Shown: positions 35,638 to 45,004 of the stretch, in pieces
How the letters are laid out: every line of letters starts with the position of its first letter
Numbering within the stretch: position 1 is the first letter of the stretch
Assembly: GCF_009865135.1 (NCBI RefSeq)
Contig: NZ_WWGH01000001.1
Coordinates: forward strand, 62,001 to 126,000
DNA length: 64,000 bases
From: Streptomyces sp. SID8374
GTDB lineage: Bacteria > Actinomycetota > Actinomycetes > Streptomycetales > Streptomycetaceae
Direction of reading: 5' to 3'
Made by a program: the position numbers and the translations under genes
The notes under the pieces: generated by a model
Seen by the model: only the letters and a program-made list of their open reading frames with translations
Databases searched by the model: none
Told to the model about the DNA's origin: nothing

Positions 35638-37257
35638 GTGGAGTACAACCTTGCCGACCTGTTCGAGTCGGTCGCGGACGTGGTCCCCGACCGGGAGGCG
35701 CTCCTGTACGTGGACCATCCCGGTACGGGTGCCGAGCGGCGCCTCACCTACGCCGAACTGGACGCCGCCGCCAACCGGATCGCCCACCACCTCATCGGTG
35801 CGGGCCTCCGCCCGGGCGAACATCTGGGGCTGCACCTCTACAACGGCATCGAGTACCTCCAGACGGTCCTGGGAGCGCTGAAGGCGCGCCTGGTGCCGGT
35901 GAACGTCAACTACCGCTACGTGGAGGAGGAGCTGGTCTACCTCTACCGGGACGCGGATCTGGCGGCGCTGGTCTTCGACGGCGAGTTCGACGAGCGGGTG
36001 GCGGCGGCGTCCGCGCAGGCCCCCGGCCTGCGCCACCTGGTCCGGGTGGGGTCCACGGCCGCACGCGCGGGCCTGGCGGCCGTCCCCTTCACCGAGGCCG
36101 AGGCCTCCGGCTCACCCGCGCGCGGCTTCGAACCACGCTCCGCGGACGACCAGTTCATCATCTACACCGGCGGCACGACCGGGATGCCGAAGGGCGTGAT
36201 GTGGCGCCAGGAGGACCTGTTCTTCTCCGGTCTGGGCGGCGGCGCGCCGACCGGCGAACCGGTGAAGAGTCCGCAGGAGCTGGCGGAGCGGGTGGCGGCG
36301 GGCGGCGGGGGCATCACCTTCTTCCCCACTCCCCCGCTGATGCACGGCACCTCCACGCTGACCGCGTTCATCGGGTTCAACTTCGGCCAACGGGTGGTCG
36401 TGCAACGCAAGTTCGTCCCCGAAGAGGTGCTGCGGACGATCGAGAAGGAGAAGGTCACCAGTGTGTCGCTGGTGGGCGACGCGATGCTGCGTCCGCTGAT
36501 CGACGCCCTCAACGGCCCGCTGCGCGGGACGGACTGCTCGTCGCTGTTCTCCGTCTCCAGCTCCGGGGCGATCATGTCGGATTCGGTGCGGGCGGAGTTC
36601 CAGGCGCTCGTGCCGACCGTGATGCTGCTCAACAACTTCGGCTCGTCCGAGTCCGGCTTCAACGGCACGGCCACCGCCGACTCGGGCCCGGAGCGCGGCT
36701 TCCGGGTCCAGGTCAACTCCCGTACGGCGGTCGTCGATCCGGCGACGTACGAACCGGTGGCGCCGGGCGAGGTGGGCCGCATCGCGCAGCGCGGCCATGT
36801 GCCGCTCGGCTACTACAACGACCCGGGCAAGACCGCCGACACCTTCTTCCGCAAGGGCGATGAGCGGTGGGTGCTGCTGGGCGACATGGCGACCGTGGAC
36901 GCGGAGGGCATCGTCACCGTGCTCGGCCGGGGCTCGCAGTGCATCAACACCGGTGGGGAGAAGGTCTATCCGGAAGAGGTGGAGCAGGCGCTCAAGTCCC
37001 ACCCGGACGTGTACGACGCGCTCGTCGCGGGCGTTCCCGACGAGCGCTGGGGCAGCAGGGTCGCGGCCGTCCTCGAACTGCGGGAGGGAGCAACCGCGTT
37101 GGACCTCGACGCGGTGCAGGCCCACTGCCGGACCCGGCTCGCCGGGTACAAGATCCCGCGCGCCCTGGTCCTCACCGACCGGATCCAGCGCTCGCCGAGC
37201 GGCAAGGCGGACTACCGCTGGGCGAAGGCGGTGGCGGCGGCCGGCACCGCCGTGTGA
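35638..37257 (+). CDS. Acyl-CoA synthetase (FadD-type)
   Basis: A 539-residue ANL-family ligase. It has IIYTGGTTGMPKGVMW (ATP P-loop), NNFGSSESGFNGTATA, LLGDMATVDAEGIVTVLGRG and a C-terminal QRSPSGKADYRWAK carrying the catalytic lysine. It resembles the FadD17/FadD19 group that activates sterol or long-chain substrates. The GTG at 35638 has AGGAGGAAC before it. It is divergent from the Ltp operon across a shared dyad, so it probably supplies the acyl-CoA that the operon degrades. Confidence 0.9.
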   Translation: MEYNLADLFESVADVVPDREALLYVDHPGTGAERRLTYAELDAAANRIAHHLIGAGLRPGEHLGLHLYNGIEYLQTVLGALKARLVPVNVNYRYVEEELVYLYRDADLAALVFDGEFDERVAAASAQAPGLRHLVRVGSTAARAGLAAVPFTEAEASGSPARGFEPRSADDQFIIYTGGTTGMPKGVMWRQEDLFFSGLGGGAPTGEPVKSPQELAERVAAGGGGITFFPTPPLMHGTSTLTAFIGFNFGQRVVVQRKFVPEEVLRTIEKEKVTSVSLVGDAMLRPLIDALNGPLRGTDCSSLFSVSSSGAIMSDSVRAEFQALVPTVMLLNNFGSSESGFNGTATADSGPERGFRVQVNSRTAVVDPATYEPVAPGEVGRIAQRGHVPLGYYNDPGKTADTFFRKGDERWVLLGDMATVDAEGIVTVLGRGSQCINTGGEKVYPEEVEQALKSHPDVYDALVAGVPDERWGSRVAAVLELREGATALDLDAVQAHCRTRLAGYKIPRALVLTDRIQRSPSGKADYRWAKAVAAAGTAV

Positions 37258-37270
37258 GGCGGCGGACGGG

Positions 37271-38803
37271 TCACCCCAGGCCGAACGACCTGAGCGCCGC
37301 GAGGAACTCCGCCGGCCGGGTGGCGTGGACGAGGTGGCCCGCCTCGACGGAGGCGAACGTGGCGTCGGGGATGGTCTCCGCCATCTCGGCCAGCTGCTTC
37401 TGGTCGATGTGGCTCGTCGTGCCACCGCCGATGACCAGGGTCGGGGCGGTGATCTCCGCCAGCCGTTCGCGGCCCGTCGGGTCCGGGTCGTTCAGCTGGG
37501 CGTCGATGTCCGGGACGACGGCCCAGTCGAAGTCCAGTTCGCCTTCCGGGCGTTCGGCGCGCGGCCGGGGCGGGTCGAGAGGGAGGAGCGGCGGGGCGTC
37601 CTCGATGACCAGTCGCCCGATGAGTCCGGGCTCGCGCTGGGCCAGGAGGTAGGCGGCCACGCCACCCATGGAGTGCCCGACGACGGTGGCACCGGCCAGA
37701 TTGCGGGCTTCCAGGAAAGCGTGCAGGTCGTCGCGGAAGAGCTCGAAGGAGTAGCGGCCGGGCCAATCGCTGAGCCCGTGGCCCTGAAAGTCGGGTGCGT
37801 ACACGCGGTGTTCGGCGGCGAGCTCCTCGGCGATACGGGTCCAGGTGAGGGAGGAGCCGGCCCGGCCGTGGAGGAGGACGACCGGCGGTGCGGAAGGTTC
37901 GCCCCACACCCGGTACGCGAGCCGGACACCGCCCGCCCGCGCGGTGAGGACGTCCGGGTCGAGGAAGGCCGCCACCGTACGGGAGAAGGCGCCCGCGTCG
38001 TCCAGCCACGGGAAGTGCCCCGCGCCCCGCTGGACGGCGAACTCGCCGTACGGGAAGAGCGCGGCCAGCTCCGTCGCCCGGTCCGGGCTCGGGTGGCCGT
38101 CGTACTCCCCGGCGAGGACGAGCACCGGCACGGCCAGCTCGCGCAGGGCGGGGACGGTGGCGGCGGGGTCGTACGCGCCGTCGTCGTAGCGGCCGCGCGC
38201 CTCGGAGTTGGTCTGCCCGGCGGAGGCGGCGGCATGGGCCCGGGCCGCGTCGTCCCAGCGGCCGTAGGTGAGCGGCCGGACGGCGGGCCACAGCTCGGCG
38301 AAGGGCCCGCCGGCGAGCAGCGCCTCCTGGGCGGCCCGGGCCTCGGCGTACCAGGGCTCGCCGCTGCGCAGCTCGGCCGCCTCGCGCAGGTCTTGGCCGG
38401 TCACCTCGATGCCGGCGGCGCGGGTGGAGGGGGTGACCAGGGTCAGGGTGCGCAGCCGCTCGGGGTGCCGGGCGGCGTACAGCTGGGCCAGATCCGCGCC
38501 CGCCGAGTGGGCCAGCAGGTCGATCCGGTCCAGCCCGAGGTGTTCGCGCAGCGCCTCCACATCGGCCACGAGCCGGTCGCACCGGTAGGCCGAGGGGTCC
38601 TCGGGTGCGGCGGACTCCCCCGTGCCGCGCAGGTCCAGCAGGACCAGCTGCCGTACGGCGGAGAGCCCGCCGAGGTCCCCGAGGTACGCGCTCGCCCGCA
38701 TCGGCCCGCCGGGCAGGCAGATCAGCGGCTCGCCCTCCCCCACCAGGTGGTAGGCGAGCCGGGTGGTGTCGTACGCGGAGAAGATCGGCATGCCGTCCAT
38801 CAA
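37271..38803 (-). CDS. Tandem fusion of two alpha/beta hydrolases
   Basis: A 510-residue protein made of two complete alpha/beta hydrolase folds. Unit 1 (residues 1-275): ICLPGGPMRAS, a nucleophile elbow LLAHSAGADL (Ala-His-Ser-Ala-Gly) and RGAGHFPWLDD with a likely catalytic His. Unit 2 (about 276-510): VVLLHGRAGSSLTW, canonical VVGHSMGGVAAY and SVEAGHLVHATRP. Unit 1 resembles proline-iminopeptidase-like enzymes, unit 2 esterase/lactonase-like ones. Both keep a Ser and His, so both may be active. There is no linker repeat or stop between units. Substrate unknown. Convergent with the FadD gene. Confidence 0.88.
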   Translation of the reverse strand: MMDGMPIFSAYDTTRLAYHLVGEGEPLICLPGGPMRASAYLGDLGGLSAVRQLVLLDLRGTGESAAPEDPSAYRCDRLVADVEALREHLGLDRIDLLAHSAGADLAQLYAARHPERLRTLTLVTPSTRAAGIEVTGQDLREAAELRSGEPWYAEARAAQEALLAGGPFAELWPAVRPLTYGRWDDAARAHAAASAGQTNSEARGRYDDGAYDPAATVPALRELAVPVLVLAGEYDGHPSPDRATELAALFPYGEFAVQRGAGHFPWLDDAGAFSRTVAAFLDPDVLTARAGGVRLAYRVWGEPSAPPVVLLHGRAGSSLTWTRIAEELAAEHRVYAPDFQGHGLSDWPGRYSFELFRDDLHAFLEARNLAGATVVGHSMGGVAAYLLAQREPGLIGRLVIEDAPPLLPLDPPRPRAERPEGELDFDWAVVPDIDAQLNDPDPTGRERLAEITAPTLVIGGGTTSHIDQKQLAEMAETIPDATFASVEAGHLVHATRPAEFLAALRSFGLG

Positions 38804-38917
38804 AACAGGAACACATGGACGAACGCACGGGGCTCCGCCGCGAGCCGATCCGGAACGGGTCCGCGCACACCTCTTGCCAGCGCCCCCGGCCTCCTGAATT
38901 ACTGCTCCCAGGAAGAT

Positions 38918-38935
38918 CGACCGAATGATCGGTCG
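38918..38935. promoter_or_regulatory. TetR/PaaR-like dyad upstream of paaK
   Basis: CGACCGA (38918-38924) and TCGGTCG (38929-38935) are perfect inverse arms around ATGA, 26 nt before the phenylacetate-CoA ligase start. ACCGA-N-TCGGT dyads are typical of TetR-family phenylacetate regulators. No TetR gene lies next to it. Confidence 0.6.
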
Positions 38936-38961
38936 CCCGGTTCGGGAGAGGATGGGCCCTC

Positions 38962-40257
38962 ATGACAGCCATGCTGGACGCGGCGGAGCAGCTGAGCCGC
39001 GCGGATCTGGAGGCCCTCCAGCTGGAACGGCTCCGCACCACTCTGCGCCATGCGTACGAGAACGTGCCGTTCTACCGGGCGGCGTTCGACGGGGCCGGGC
39101 TGCGGCCCGGGGACTGCCGTACGCTCGCCGACCTCTCCCGCTTCCCCTTCACCGCCAAGGCCGACCTGCGCGACAACTACCCCTTCGGGATGTTCGCCGT
39201 GCCGGAGCGGGATGTCCGGCGCATCCATGCCTCCAGCGGCACGACCGGGCGCCCGACCGTCGTCGGCTACACCGAACGGGACCTGGACACCTGGGCGGAC
39301 GTGGTCGCCCGGTCGATCCGCGCGGCGGGCGGCAGGCCCGGTCACAAGGTCCATGTGGCCTACGGGTACGGGCTGTTCACCGGCGGCCTCGGCGCGCACT
39401 ACGGGGCCGAGCGGCTCGGCTGCACGGTGATCCCCGCGTCCGGCGGGATGACGGCGCGCCAGGTGCGGCTGATCCAGGACTTCCGGCCCGAGATCATCAT
39501 GATCACGCCCTCCTACATGCTGACGCTGCTGGACGAGTTCGAGCGGCAGGGTGTCGACCCGCGCACGACCTCCCTCAAGGTGGGGATCTTCGGCGCGGAG
39601 CCGTGGACCGAGGGGATGCGCGGGGAGATCGAGGACCGGTTCGCCATCGACGCCGTCGACATCTACGGGCTCTCCGAGGTGATGGGCCCCGGGGTGGCGC
39701 AGGAGTGCGTGGAGACGAAGGACGGGCTGCACATCTGGGAGGACCACTTCTATCCGGAGGTCGTGGACCCGTTCACCGGCGAGGTGCTGCCGGACGGGGA
39801 GGAGGGCGAGCTGGTCTTCACCTCGCTCACCAAGGAGGCGATGCCGGTGATCCGCTACCGCACCCGCGACCTGACACGGCTGCTGCCGGGGACGGCCCGG
39901 AACTTCCGCCGGATGGAGAAGGTGACCGGGCGCAGCGACGACATGGTGATCCTGCGCGGGGTGAACCTGTTTCCGACGCAGATCGAGGAGATCGTGCTGC
40001 GTACGCCTGCCGTCGCCCCGCACTTCCAGCTCCTGCTGACCCGGCAGGGCCGTCTGGACGCGCTGACGGTACGGGCGGAGGCGCGGGCGGACGCGACGTC
40101 GGCGGACCGGGAGAAGGCGGCGCTCGCGATCGCGGCGGCGGTGAAGGACGGGGTCGGGGTGTCGGTGGGGGTCGAGATCGTGGATCCGGAGTCGCTGGAG
40201 CGCTCGGTGGGCAAGATCCGGCGGATCGTGGACCTGCGGGAGTCCGGCACGGGGTGA
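38962..40257 (+). CDS. paaK: Phenylacetate-CoA ligase
   Basis: A 431-residue ANL-superfamily ligase that converts phenylacetate to phenylacetyl-CoA with ATP. Characteristic blocks are HASSGTTGRPTVVGYT, FRPEIIMITPSYMLTLLDEF, GAEPWTEGMR, YGLSEVMGPGVAQEC and the C-terminal GRSDDMVILRGVNLFPTQIEE. Length and motifs match PaaK. The other paa genes (paaABCDE) are not beside it here. A TetR-type dyad immediately upstream suggests phenylacetyl-CoA-responsive repression. Confidence 0.95.
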   Translation: MTAMLDAAEQLSRADLEALQLERLRTTLRHAYENVPFYRAAFDGAGLRPGDCRTLADLSRFPFTAKADLRDNYPFGMFAVPERDVRRIHASSGTTGRPTVVGYTERDLDTWADVVARSIRAAGGRPGHKVHVAYGYGLFTGGLGAHYGAERLGCTVIPASGGMTARQVRLIQDFRPEIIMITPSYMLTLLDEFERQGVDPRTTSLKVGIFGAEPWTEGMRGEIEDRFAIDAVDIYGLSEVMGPGVAQECVETKDGLHIWEDHFYPEVVDPFTGEVLPDGEEGELVFTSLTKEAMPVIRYRTRDLTRLLPGTARNFRRMEKVTGRSDDMVILRGVNLFPTQIEEIVLRTPAVAPHFQLLLTRQGRLDALTVRAEARADATSADREKAALAIAAAVKDGVGVSVGVEIVDPESLERSVGKIRRIVDLRESGTG

Positions 40258-40391
40258 GACCGGGAGTCCGGGAGGGGGTGGCACAGCCCCGTTGACCGGC
40301 GTGTTCACACCACCGCAACACCCGTTCCCACTATGCGGACACCTGCTCGAAAATCTCGACAGAGAGGCCCGGGCACTGCCAGTCTCCCGCT

Positions 40392-41288
40392 ATGCATCTC
40401 GCCACCCGTTCCCTGGTCACCACGGTCACCGCCGTCTCCTCCGCCGTCGTCCTCTGCGCCGCCCTGACCGGCTGCGCCCCGCAAGCGGAGGAGAAGAAGC
40501 CGAAGGCCTCGGGCCGGGCCGGCGCGACGGCCGAGGCGTGCGCGCCGGGCGGGCTCGCCACCGAGGTCGAGGGGAAGCTGACCGTCGGCACGGACAAGCC
40601 CGCGTACGCCCCCTGGTTCTCCGACGACGAGCCGTCCAACGGCAAGGGGTTCGAGTCGGCGGTGGCGTACGCCGTGGCGAAGCAGCTCGGCTACGACCGC
40701 GATGCGGTGGTCTGGCAGCACGTCCCGTTCAACAGCGCGTTCGCGCCCGGCGCCAAGAAGTTCGACTTCGACATCAACCAGGTCTCCATCAGCGAGTCCC
40801 GCAAGAAGGCGGTGGCGTTCTCCTCCGGCTACTACGACGTACGCCAGGCGGTCGTCGCGCTGAAGTCGTCGAAGGCGGCGGGGGCCAAGAGCGTGGCCGA
40901 CCTGAAGAAGGTCAAGCTGGGCGCCCAAGTGGGCACCACCAGCCTGGAGTTCATCAACGACCTGGTGGAGCCGGACCAGAAGCCGGCCGTCTACCAGCGC
41001 AACGACTTCGCCAAGTCGGCGCTCAAGACCGGCCAGGTGGACGCGATCGTGGTGGACCTGCCGACCGCCTTCTACATCACCGGGGCCGAGGTGCCGGAGG
41101 CGGAGGTCGTCGGCCAGTTCCCGAACTCCGCCGACAAGCCCGAGCAGTTCGGCCTGGTCCTGGACAAGGAGTCCACGCTCACCGACTGCGTGAGCGGTGC
41201 CGTGGACGCCCTGCGGAAGGACGGCACGCTCGCCGCCCTGGAGAAGGAGTGGCTCTCCGACGCCGTCGGCGCACCGGTGCTCAAGTGA
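40392..41288 (+). CDS. Amino-acid ABC transporter substrate-binding lipoprotein
   Basis: A 298-residue solute-binding lipoprotein (family 3). The signal ends in a lipobox LTGC (Cys28), followed by a Lys-rich linker and the two-lobe fold with VGTDKPAYAPWFSDD, FDFDINQVSISESRKKAVAFS and KTGQVDAIVVDLPTAFYI. It should bind a polar amino acid outside the membrane. Its stop overlaps the permease GTG (GTGA), placing it first in a three-gene ABC operon. Confidence 0.93.
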   Translation: MHLATRSLVTTVTAVSSAVVLCAALTGCAPQAEEKKPKASGRAGATAEACAPGGLATEVEGKLTVGTDKPAYAPWFSDDEPSNGKGFESAVAYAVAKQLGYDRDAVVWQHVPFNSAFAPGAKKFDFDINQVSISESRKKAVAFSSGYYDVRQAVVALKSSKAAGAKSVADLKKVKLGAQVGTTSLEFINDLVEPDQKPAVYQRNDFAKSALKTGQVDAIVVDLPTAFYITGAEVPEAEVVGQFPNSADKPEQFGLVLDKESTLTDCVSGAVDALRKDGTLAALEKEWLSDAVGAPVLK

Positions 41289-42172
41289 CCCTGCACAAGA
41301 CGCTGCCCGGTCAGCCCGGTGAGGACACCTACGTCCCCTCCGAGCGCCGGATCGCCCGCGAACGCCACCGGCGGGCCCGCACCCGGCGGGCCACCGCCAT
41401 CGCCGCGACCAGCACGCTGGTGACCGGTGTGGTCCTGTTCCTGCTGATCACGGGCTCGCCCGGCTGGGACCGTACGCAGGAGACGTTCTTCAGCCCGCAC
41501 TACGCGCGCGTCGCCCTGCCGCAGGTCCTGGAAGGGCTGTGGCTGAACCTGCGGCTGCTGGCGGTGTGCGGCAGCGCCGTGCTCGCGTTCGGCCTGCTGC
41601 TGGCCGTGGCGCGGACGCTGCGCGGGCCGGTGTTCTTCCCCGTACGGGCGCTGGCCACCGCGTACACGGACTTCTTCCGTGGACTGCCGCTCATCATCTG
41701 CCTGCTGATGGTCGTCTTCGGGGTGCCCGCGCTGCGCCTGGAGGGCGTGACCAACGATCCGGTGCTGCTGGGCGGTGCCGCGCTGGTGCTGACGTACTCG
41801 GCGTACGTCGCGGAGGTCTTCCGGGCGGGCATCGAGTCCGTGCACCCCTCGCAGCGGGCCGCCGCCCGGTCGCTGGGGCTCAGCAGCGGCCAGACGCTGC
41901 GGTTCGTCGTGCTGCCCCAGGCGGTGCGCCGGGTGGTGCCGCCGCTCCTCAACGACCTGGTCTCCCTCCAGAAGGACACCGGTCTCGTCTCGATCGCCGG
42001 GGCGGTCGACGCCGTCTACGCGGCGCAGATCATCGCCAGCAAGGACTTCAACTACACGCCGTACGTCGTGGCGGGGCTGGTCTTCGTCGCGCTGACCATC
42101 CCGATGACCCGGCTCACCGACTGGGTGACGGCCCGGATGGACCGGCGGCGGGCCCAGGGAGGACTCGTATGA
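41285..42172 (+). CDS. Amino-acid ABC transporter permease
   Basis: A 295-residue HisMQ/GlnP-type permease. An N-terminal basic cytoplasmic tail and an extra membrane segment precede the transport domain. Typical blocks are FFRGLPLIICLLMVVFG, YSAYVAEVFRAGIESV and the EAA loop SLGLSSGQTLRFVVLPQAVRRVVPP. It starts with GTG overlapping the binding-protein stop and overlaps the ATPase start by ATGA, so the operon is fully coupled. Confidence 0.93.
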   Translation: MTLHKTLPGQPGEDTYVPSERRIARERHRRARTRRATAIAATSTLVTGVVLFLLITGSPGWDRTQETFFSPHYARVALPQVLEGLWLNLRLLAVCGSAVLAFGLLLAVARTLRGPVFFPVRALATAYTDFFRGLPLIICLLMVVFGVPALRLEGVTNDPVLLGGAALVLTYSAYVAEVFRAGIESVHPSQRAAARSLGLSSGQTLRFVVLPQAVRRVVPPLLNDLVSLQKDTGLVSIAGAVDAVYAAQIIASKDFNYTPYVVAGLVFVALTIPMTRLTDWVTARMDRRRAQGGLV

Positions 42173-42921
42173 GCACGGAGCCCGTGCTGCGGATGGAGGC
42201 GGTCCGCAAGTCGTTCGGTACGTCGCTGGTGCTGCGGGATGTGGACCTGGAGGTGGCCCCGCACACGGTGACCGCGCTGATCGGCGCCTCGGGGTCGGGG
42301 AAGTCGACCCTGCTGCGCTGCGCCAACCTGCTGGAGGAGGTCGACGACGGGGCGATCTGGCTGGAGGGCGAGGAGATCACCGACCCCCGGACCGACGCGG
42401 ACGCGGTGCGCCGGCGGATCGGCGTGGTCTTCCAGGCGTACAACCTCTTCCCGCACCTCACCGTCCTCCAGAACATCACCCTCGCCCCGCAGCGCGTCCA
42501 CGGCCTCTCCCGCGCCGACGCCGAAGCGCAGGCACGCGAGCTGCTGGAGCGGCTCGGGCTCGGGACCAAGGCCGACGAGTACCCGGACCGGCTCAGCGGC
42601 GGCCAGCAGCAACGTACAGCAATCGTGAGGGCGTTGGCGGTACGGCCCCGGCTTCTTCTCCTGGACGAGATCACCGCCGCCCTCGACCCGGAGCTGGTGG
42701 GCGAGGTGCTCGGCCTGGTCCGCGAGGTGAAGGACGAGGGCATGACGATGGTGATCGCCACCCACGAGATGGCGTTCGCCCGCGAGGTCGCCGACCAGGT
42801 CTGCTTCCTGGACGCGGGGGTGGTGCTGGAACGCGGCACGCCGGGTGAGGTGTTCGGCGCGCCCCGGGAGGAGCGTACGCGGAAGTTCCTGCGGCGGATC
42901 GTGGAGGCGGGGCGGCTGTGA
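42169..42921 (+). CDS. Amino-acid ABC transporter ATP-binding protein
   Basis: A 250-residue GlnQ/HisP-type ATPase. It has Walker A GASGSGKST, Q-loop VFQAYNLFPHLTV, signature LSGGQQQR, Walker B LLLLDEITAALD and H-loop ATHEM. It powers uptake by the preceding permease. It is the last gene of the operon; a dre-controlled chitinase promoter begins about 45 nt downstream. Confidence 0.96.
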   Translation: MSTEPVLRMEAVRKSFGTSLVLRDVDLEVAPHTVTALIGASGSGKSTLLRCANLLEEVDDGAIWLEGEEITDPRTDADAVRRRIGVVFQAYNLFPHLTVLQNITLAPQRVHGLSRADAEAQARELLERLGLGTKADEYPDRLSGGQQQRTAIVRALAVRPRLLLLDEITAALDPELVGEVLGLVREVKDEGMTMVIATHEMAFAREVADQVCFLDAGVVLERGTPGEVFGAPREERTRKFLRRIVEAGRL

Positions 42922-42968
42922 GGAGCGGCGCGGGAACGGCAGCCGGCTTCTGACGCTCAACGATCTCT

Positions 42969-43010
42969 TGGTCCAGACCTCTTGACGATTGGTCTAGGCC
43001 TTCCTAGGGT
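42969..43010 (+). promoter_or_regulatory. Chitinase promoter with two dre-like 12-bp direct repeats
   Basis: TGGTCCAGACCT (42969-42980) and TGGTCTAGGCCT (42990-43001) each match the dre core TGGTCTAGACCA at 10 of 12 positions and lie 21 bp apart, two helical turns. Between and after them are -35 TTGACG (42983-42988) and -10 TAGGGT (43005-43010) with a 16-nt spacer. Paired 12-bp direct repeats over the -35 are the known layout of Streptomyces chi promoters. Confidence 0.82.
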
Positions 43011-43121
43011 CACGGCAACACTGCGGGGGCGCCGAGGAGAGACATCACGTGCTCAAGGCCACGCAGGGTTGCCAGGCCAGGGACCCCCCATGGCCTCCGG
43101 AGTTCACCCGAGGAGCCTTCC

Positions 43122-44987
43122 TTGAGCACCGACGCACGATGGCGCAGAGCCAGATCGACCCGGAGCACCAGCCCGAACAAGCGGTCCAAAGCCCTCGCAG
43201 GCGCCACCGCACTGCTCCTCCCGCTGGCCGCCATGGTCGGCCTGGCCAGCCCCGCCGAGGCCGCGGCCTCGGCCACCGCCACCTACGCCAAGGCCTCCGA
43301 CTGGGGCTCCGGCTTCGAGGGCAGGTGGACGGTGAAGAACACCGGCACCACCACGCTCACCTCCTGGACCGTCGAGTGGGACTTCCCCGCGAACACCAAG
43401 GTCACCTCGGCCTGGGACGCGACCGTCACCAACTCCGCCAACCACTGGACGGCGAAGAACCTCGGCTGGAACGGCACCCTGGCCCCCGGCGCATCCGCCT
43501 CCTTCGGCTTCAACGGCTCCGGCTCCGGCGCGCCCACCGGCTGCAAGCTCAACGGCAACCCCTGCGACGGCGGCTCCACCAACCCCGGTGACAACGCCCC
43601 CTCCGCCCCCGGCAAGCCCACCGCGAGCGACATCACCAACACCTCGGTGAAGCTCACCTGGGCGCCCGCCACGGACGACAAGGGCATCAAGAACTACGAC
43701 GTCAAGCGCGACGGCGCCACCGTCGCCACGGTCACCGGCACCACCTGGACCAACACCGGTCTGACCGCAGGCACCGACTACAGCTACACCGTGGTCGCCC
43801 GCGACACCGCCGACCAGACCGGCCCGGCCTCCCCCGCCACGGCGGTCCGCACCACCGGCGGCGGTGGCGGCGAGAACCCCGGCGGCAGCGGCAAGATCAA
43901 CCTGGGGTACTTCACCAACTGGGGCTCCTACACGGTGAAGGACCTGGTCTCCTCCGGCTCCGCCTCCAAGATCACGCACATCAACTACGCCTTCGGCAAC
44001 GTGCAGAACGGCAAGTGCACGATCGGCGACGCGTACGAGGACTACGAGAAGTCCTACACGGCCGCCAACTCGGTCGACGGCAAGGCCGACACCTGGGACC
44101 AGCCGCTGCGCGGCCACTTCAACCAGCTGCGCAAGCTGAAGGCGCAGTACCCGCACATCAAGGTGCTGTGGTCCTTCGGCGGCTGGACCTGGTCCGGCGG
44201 CTTCGGCCAGGCCGTCCAGAACCCGACCGCGTTCGCCCAGTCCTGCTACGACCTGGTCGAGGACCCGCGCTGGGCCGATGTCTTCGACGGCATCGACCTG
44301 GACTGGGAGTACCCCAACGCCTGCGGTCTGACCTGTGACAGCAGCGGCCCGGCGTCGATCAAGAACATGATGCAGGCCATGCGCGCCAAGTTCGGCCCGA
44401 ACAACCTGCTCACCGCGGCCATCACCGCCGACGGCTCCAACGGCGGCAAGCTGGACGCGGCCGACTACGGCGGCGCCGCGCAGTACATCAACTGGTACGA
44501 CGTGATGACGTACGACTACTTCGGCAGCTGGGCCGCGCAGGGTCCGACGGCCCCGCACTCCCCGCTGACCTCGTACCCCGGCATCCCCGCCCAGGGCTTC
44601 AACTCGGCGGACGCGATCGCCAAGCTGAAGGCCAAGGGCGTCCCGGCCTCCAAGCTGCTGCTCGGCATCGGGTTCTACGGCCGCGGCTGGACCGGCGTCA
44701 CCCAGTCCGCCCCCGGCGGCAGCGCCTCCGGCCCGGCGGCCGGTGTGGAGCCGGGCAACCAGTACTACAAGGTCCTGAAGACCACCTGCCCGGCCACCGG
44801 CACCATCGCGGGCACGGCGTACGCCCACTGCGGCAACGACTGGTGGAGCTATGACACCCCCGCGACCGTCGGCACCAAGATGACCTGGGCCAAGAGCCAG
44901 GGTCTGGGCGGCGCGTTCTTCTGGGAGTTCAACGGCGACACCGCCAACGGCGAACTCGTGAGCGCGATCAGCAACGGTCTGAAGTAG
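43122..44987 (+). CDS. Secreted family 18 chitinase with CBM2 and Fn3 domains
   Basis: A 621-residue exported chitinase that hydrolyses chitin with retention. A long twin-Arg-free but basic signal peptide ends near SPAEA. It is followed by a CBM2-like binding domain (about 50-145, WTVKNTGTTTLTSWTVEWDF), a fibronectin type III domain (about 165-250) and the GH18 catalytic domain (about 262-621). The catalytic motif is DGIDLDWEYP with proton donor Glu396. The start is TTG at 43122 with AGGAG seven nt upstream. Paired dre boxes put it under DasR control; a strong terminator follows. Confidence 0.96.
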   Translation: MSTDARWRRARSTRSTSPNKRSKALAGATALLLPLAAMVGLASPAEAAASATATYAKASDWGSGFEGRWTVKNTGTTTLTSWTVEWDFPANTKVTSAWDATVTNSANHWTAKNLGWNGTLAPGASASFGFNGSGSGAPTGCKLNGNPCDGGSTNPGDNAPSAPGKPTASDITNTSVKLTWAPATDDKGIKNYDVKRDGATVATVTGTTWTNTGLTAGTDYSYTVVARDTADQTGPASPATAVRTTGGGGGENPGGSGKINLGYFTNWGSYTVKDLVSSGSASKITHINYAFGNVQNGKCTIGDAYEDYEKSYTAANSVDGKADTWDQPLRGHFNQLRKLKAQYPHIKVLWSFGGWTWSGGFGQAVQNPTAFAQSCYDLVEDPRWADVFDGIDLDWEYPNACGLTCDSSGPASIKNMMQAMRAKFGPNNLLTAAITADGSNGGKLDAADYGGAAQYINWYDVMTYDYFGSWAAQGPTAPHSPLTSYPGIPAQGFNSADAIAKLKAKGVPASKLLLGIGFYGRGWTGVTQSAPGGSASGPAAGVEPGNQYYKVLKTTCPATGTIAGTAYAHCGNDWWSYDTPATVGTKMTWAKSQGLGGAFFWEFNGDTANGELVSAISNGLK

Positions 44988-45004
44988 ACACCGGTACGGC
45001 ACAG

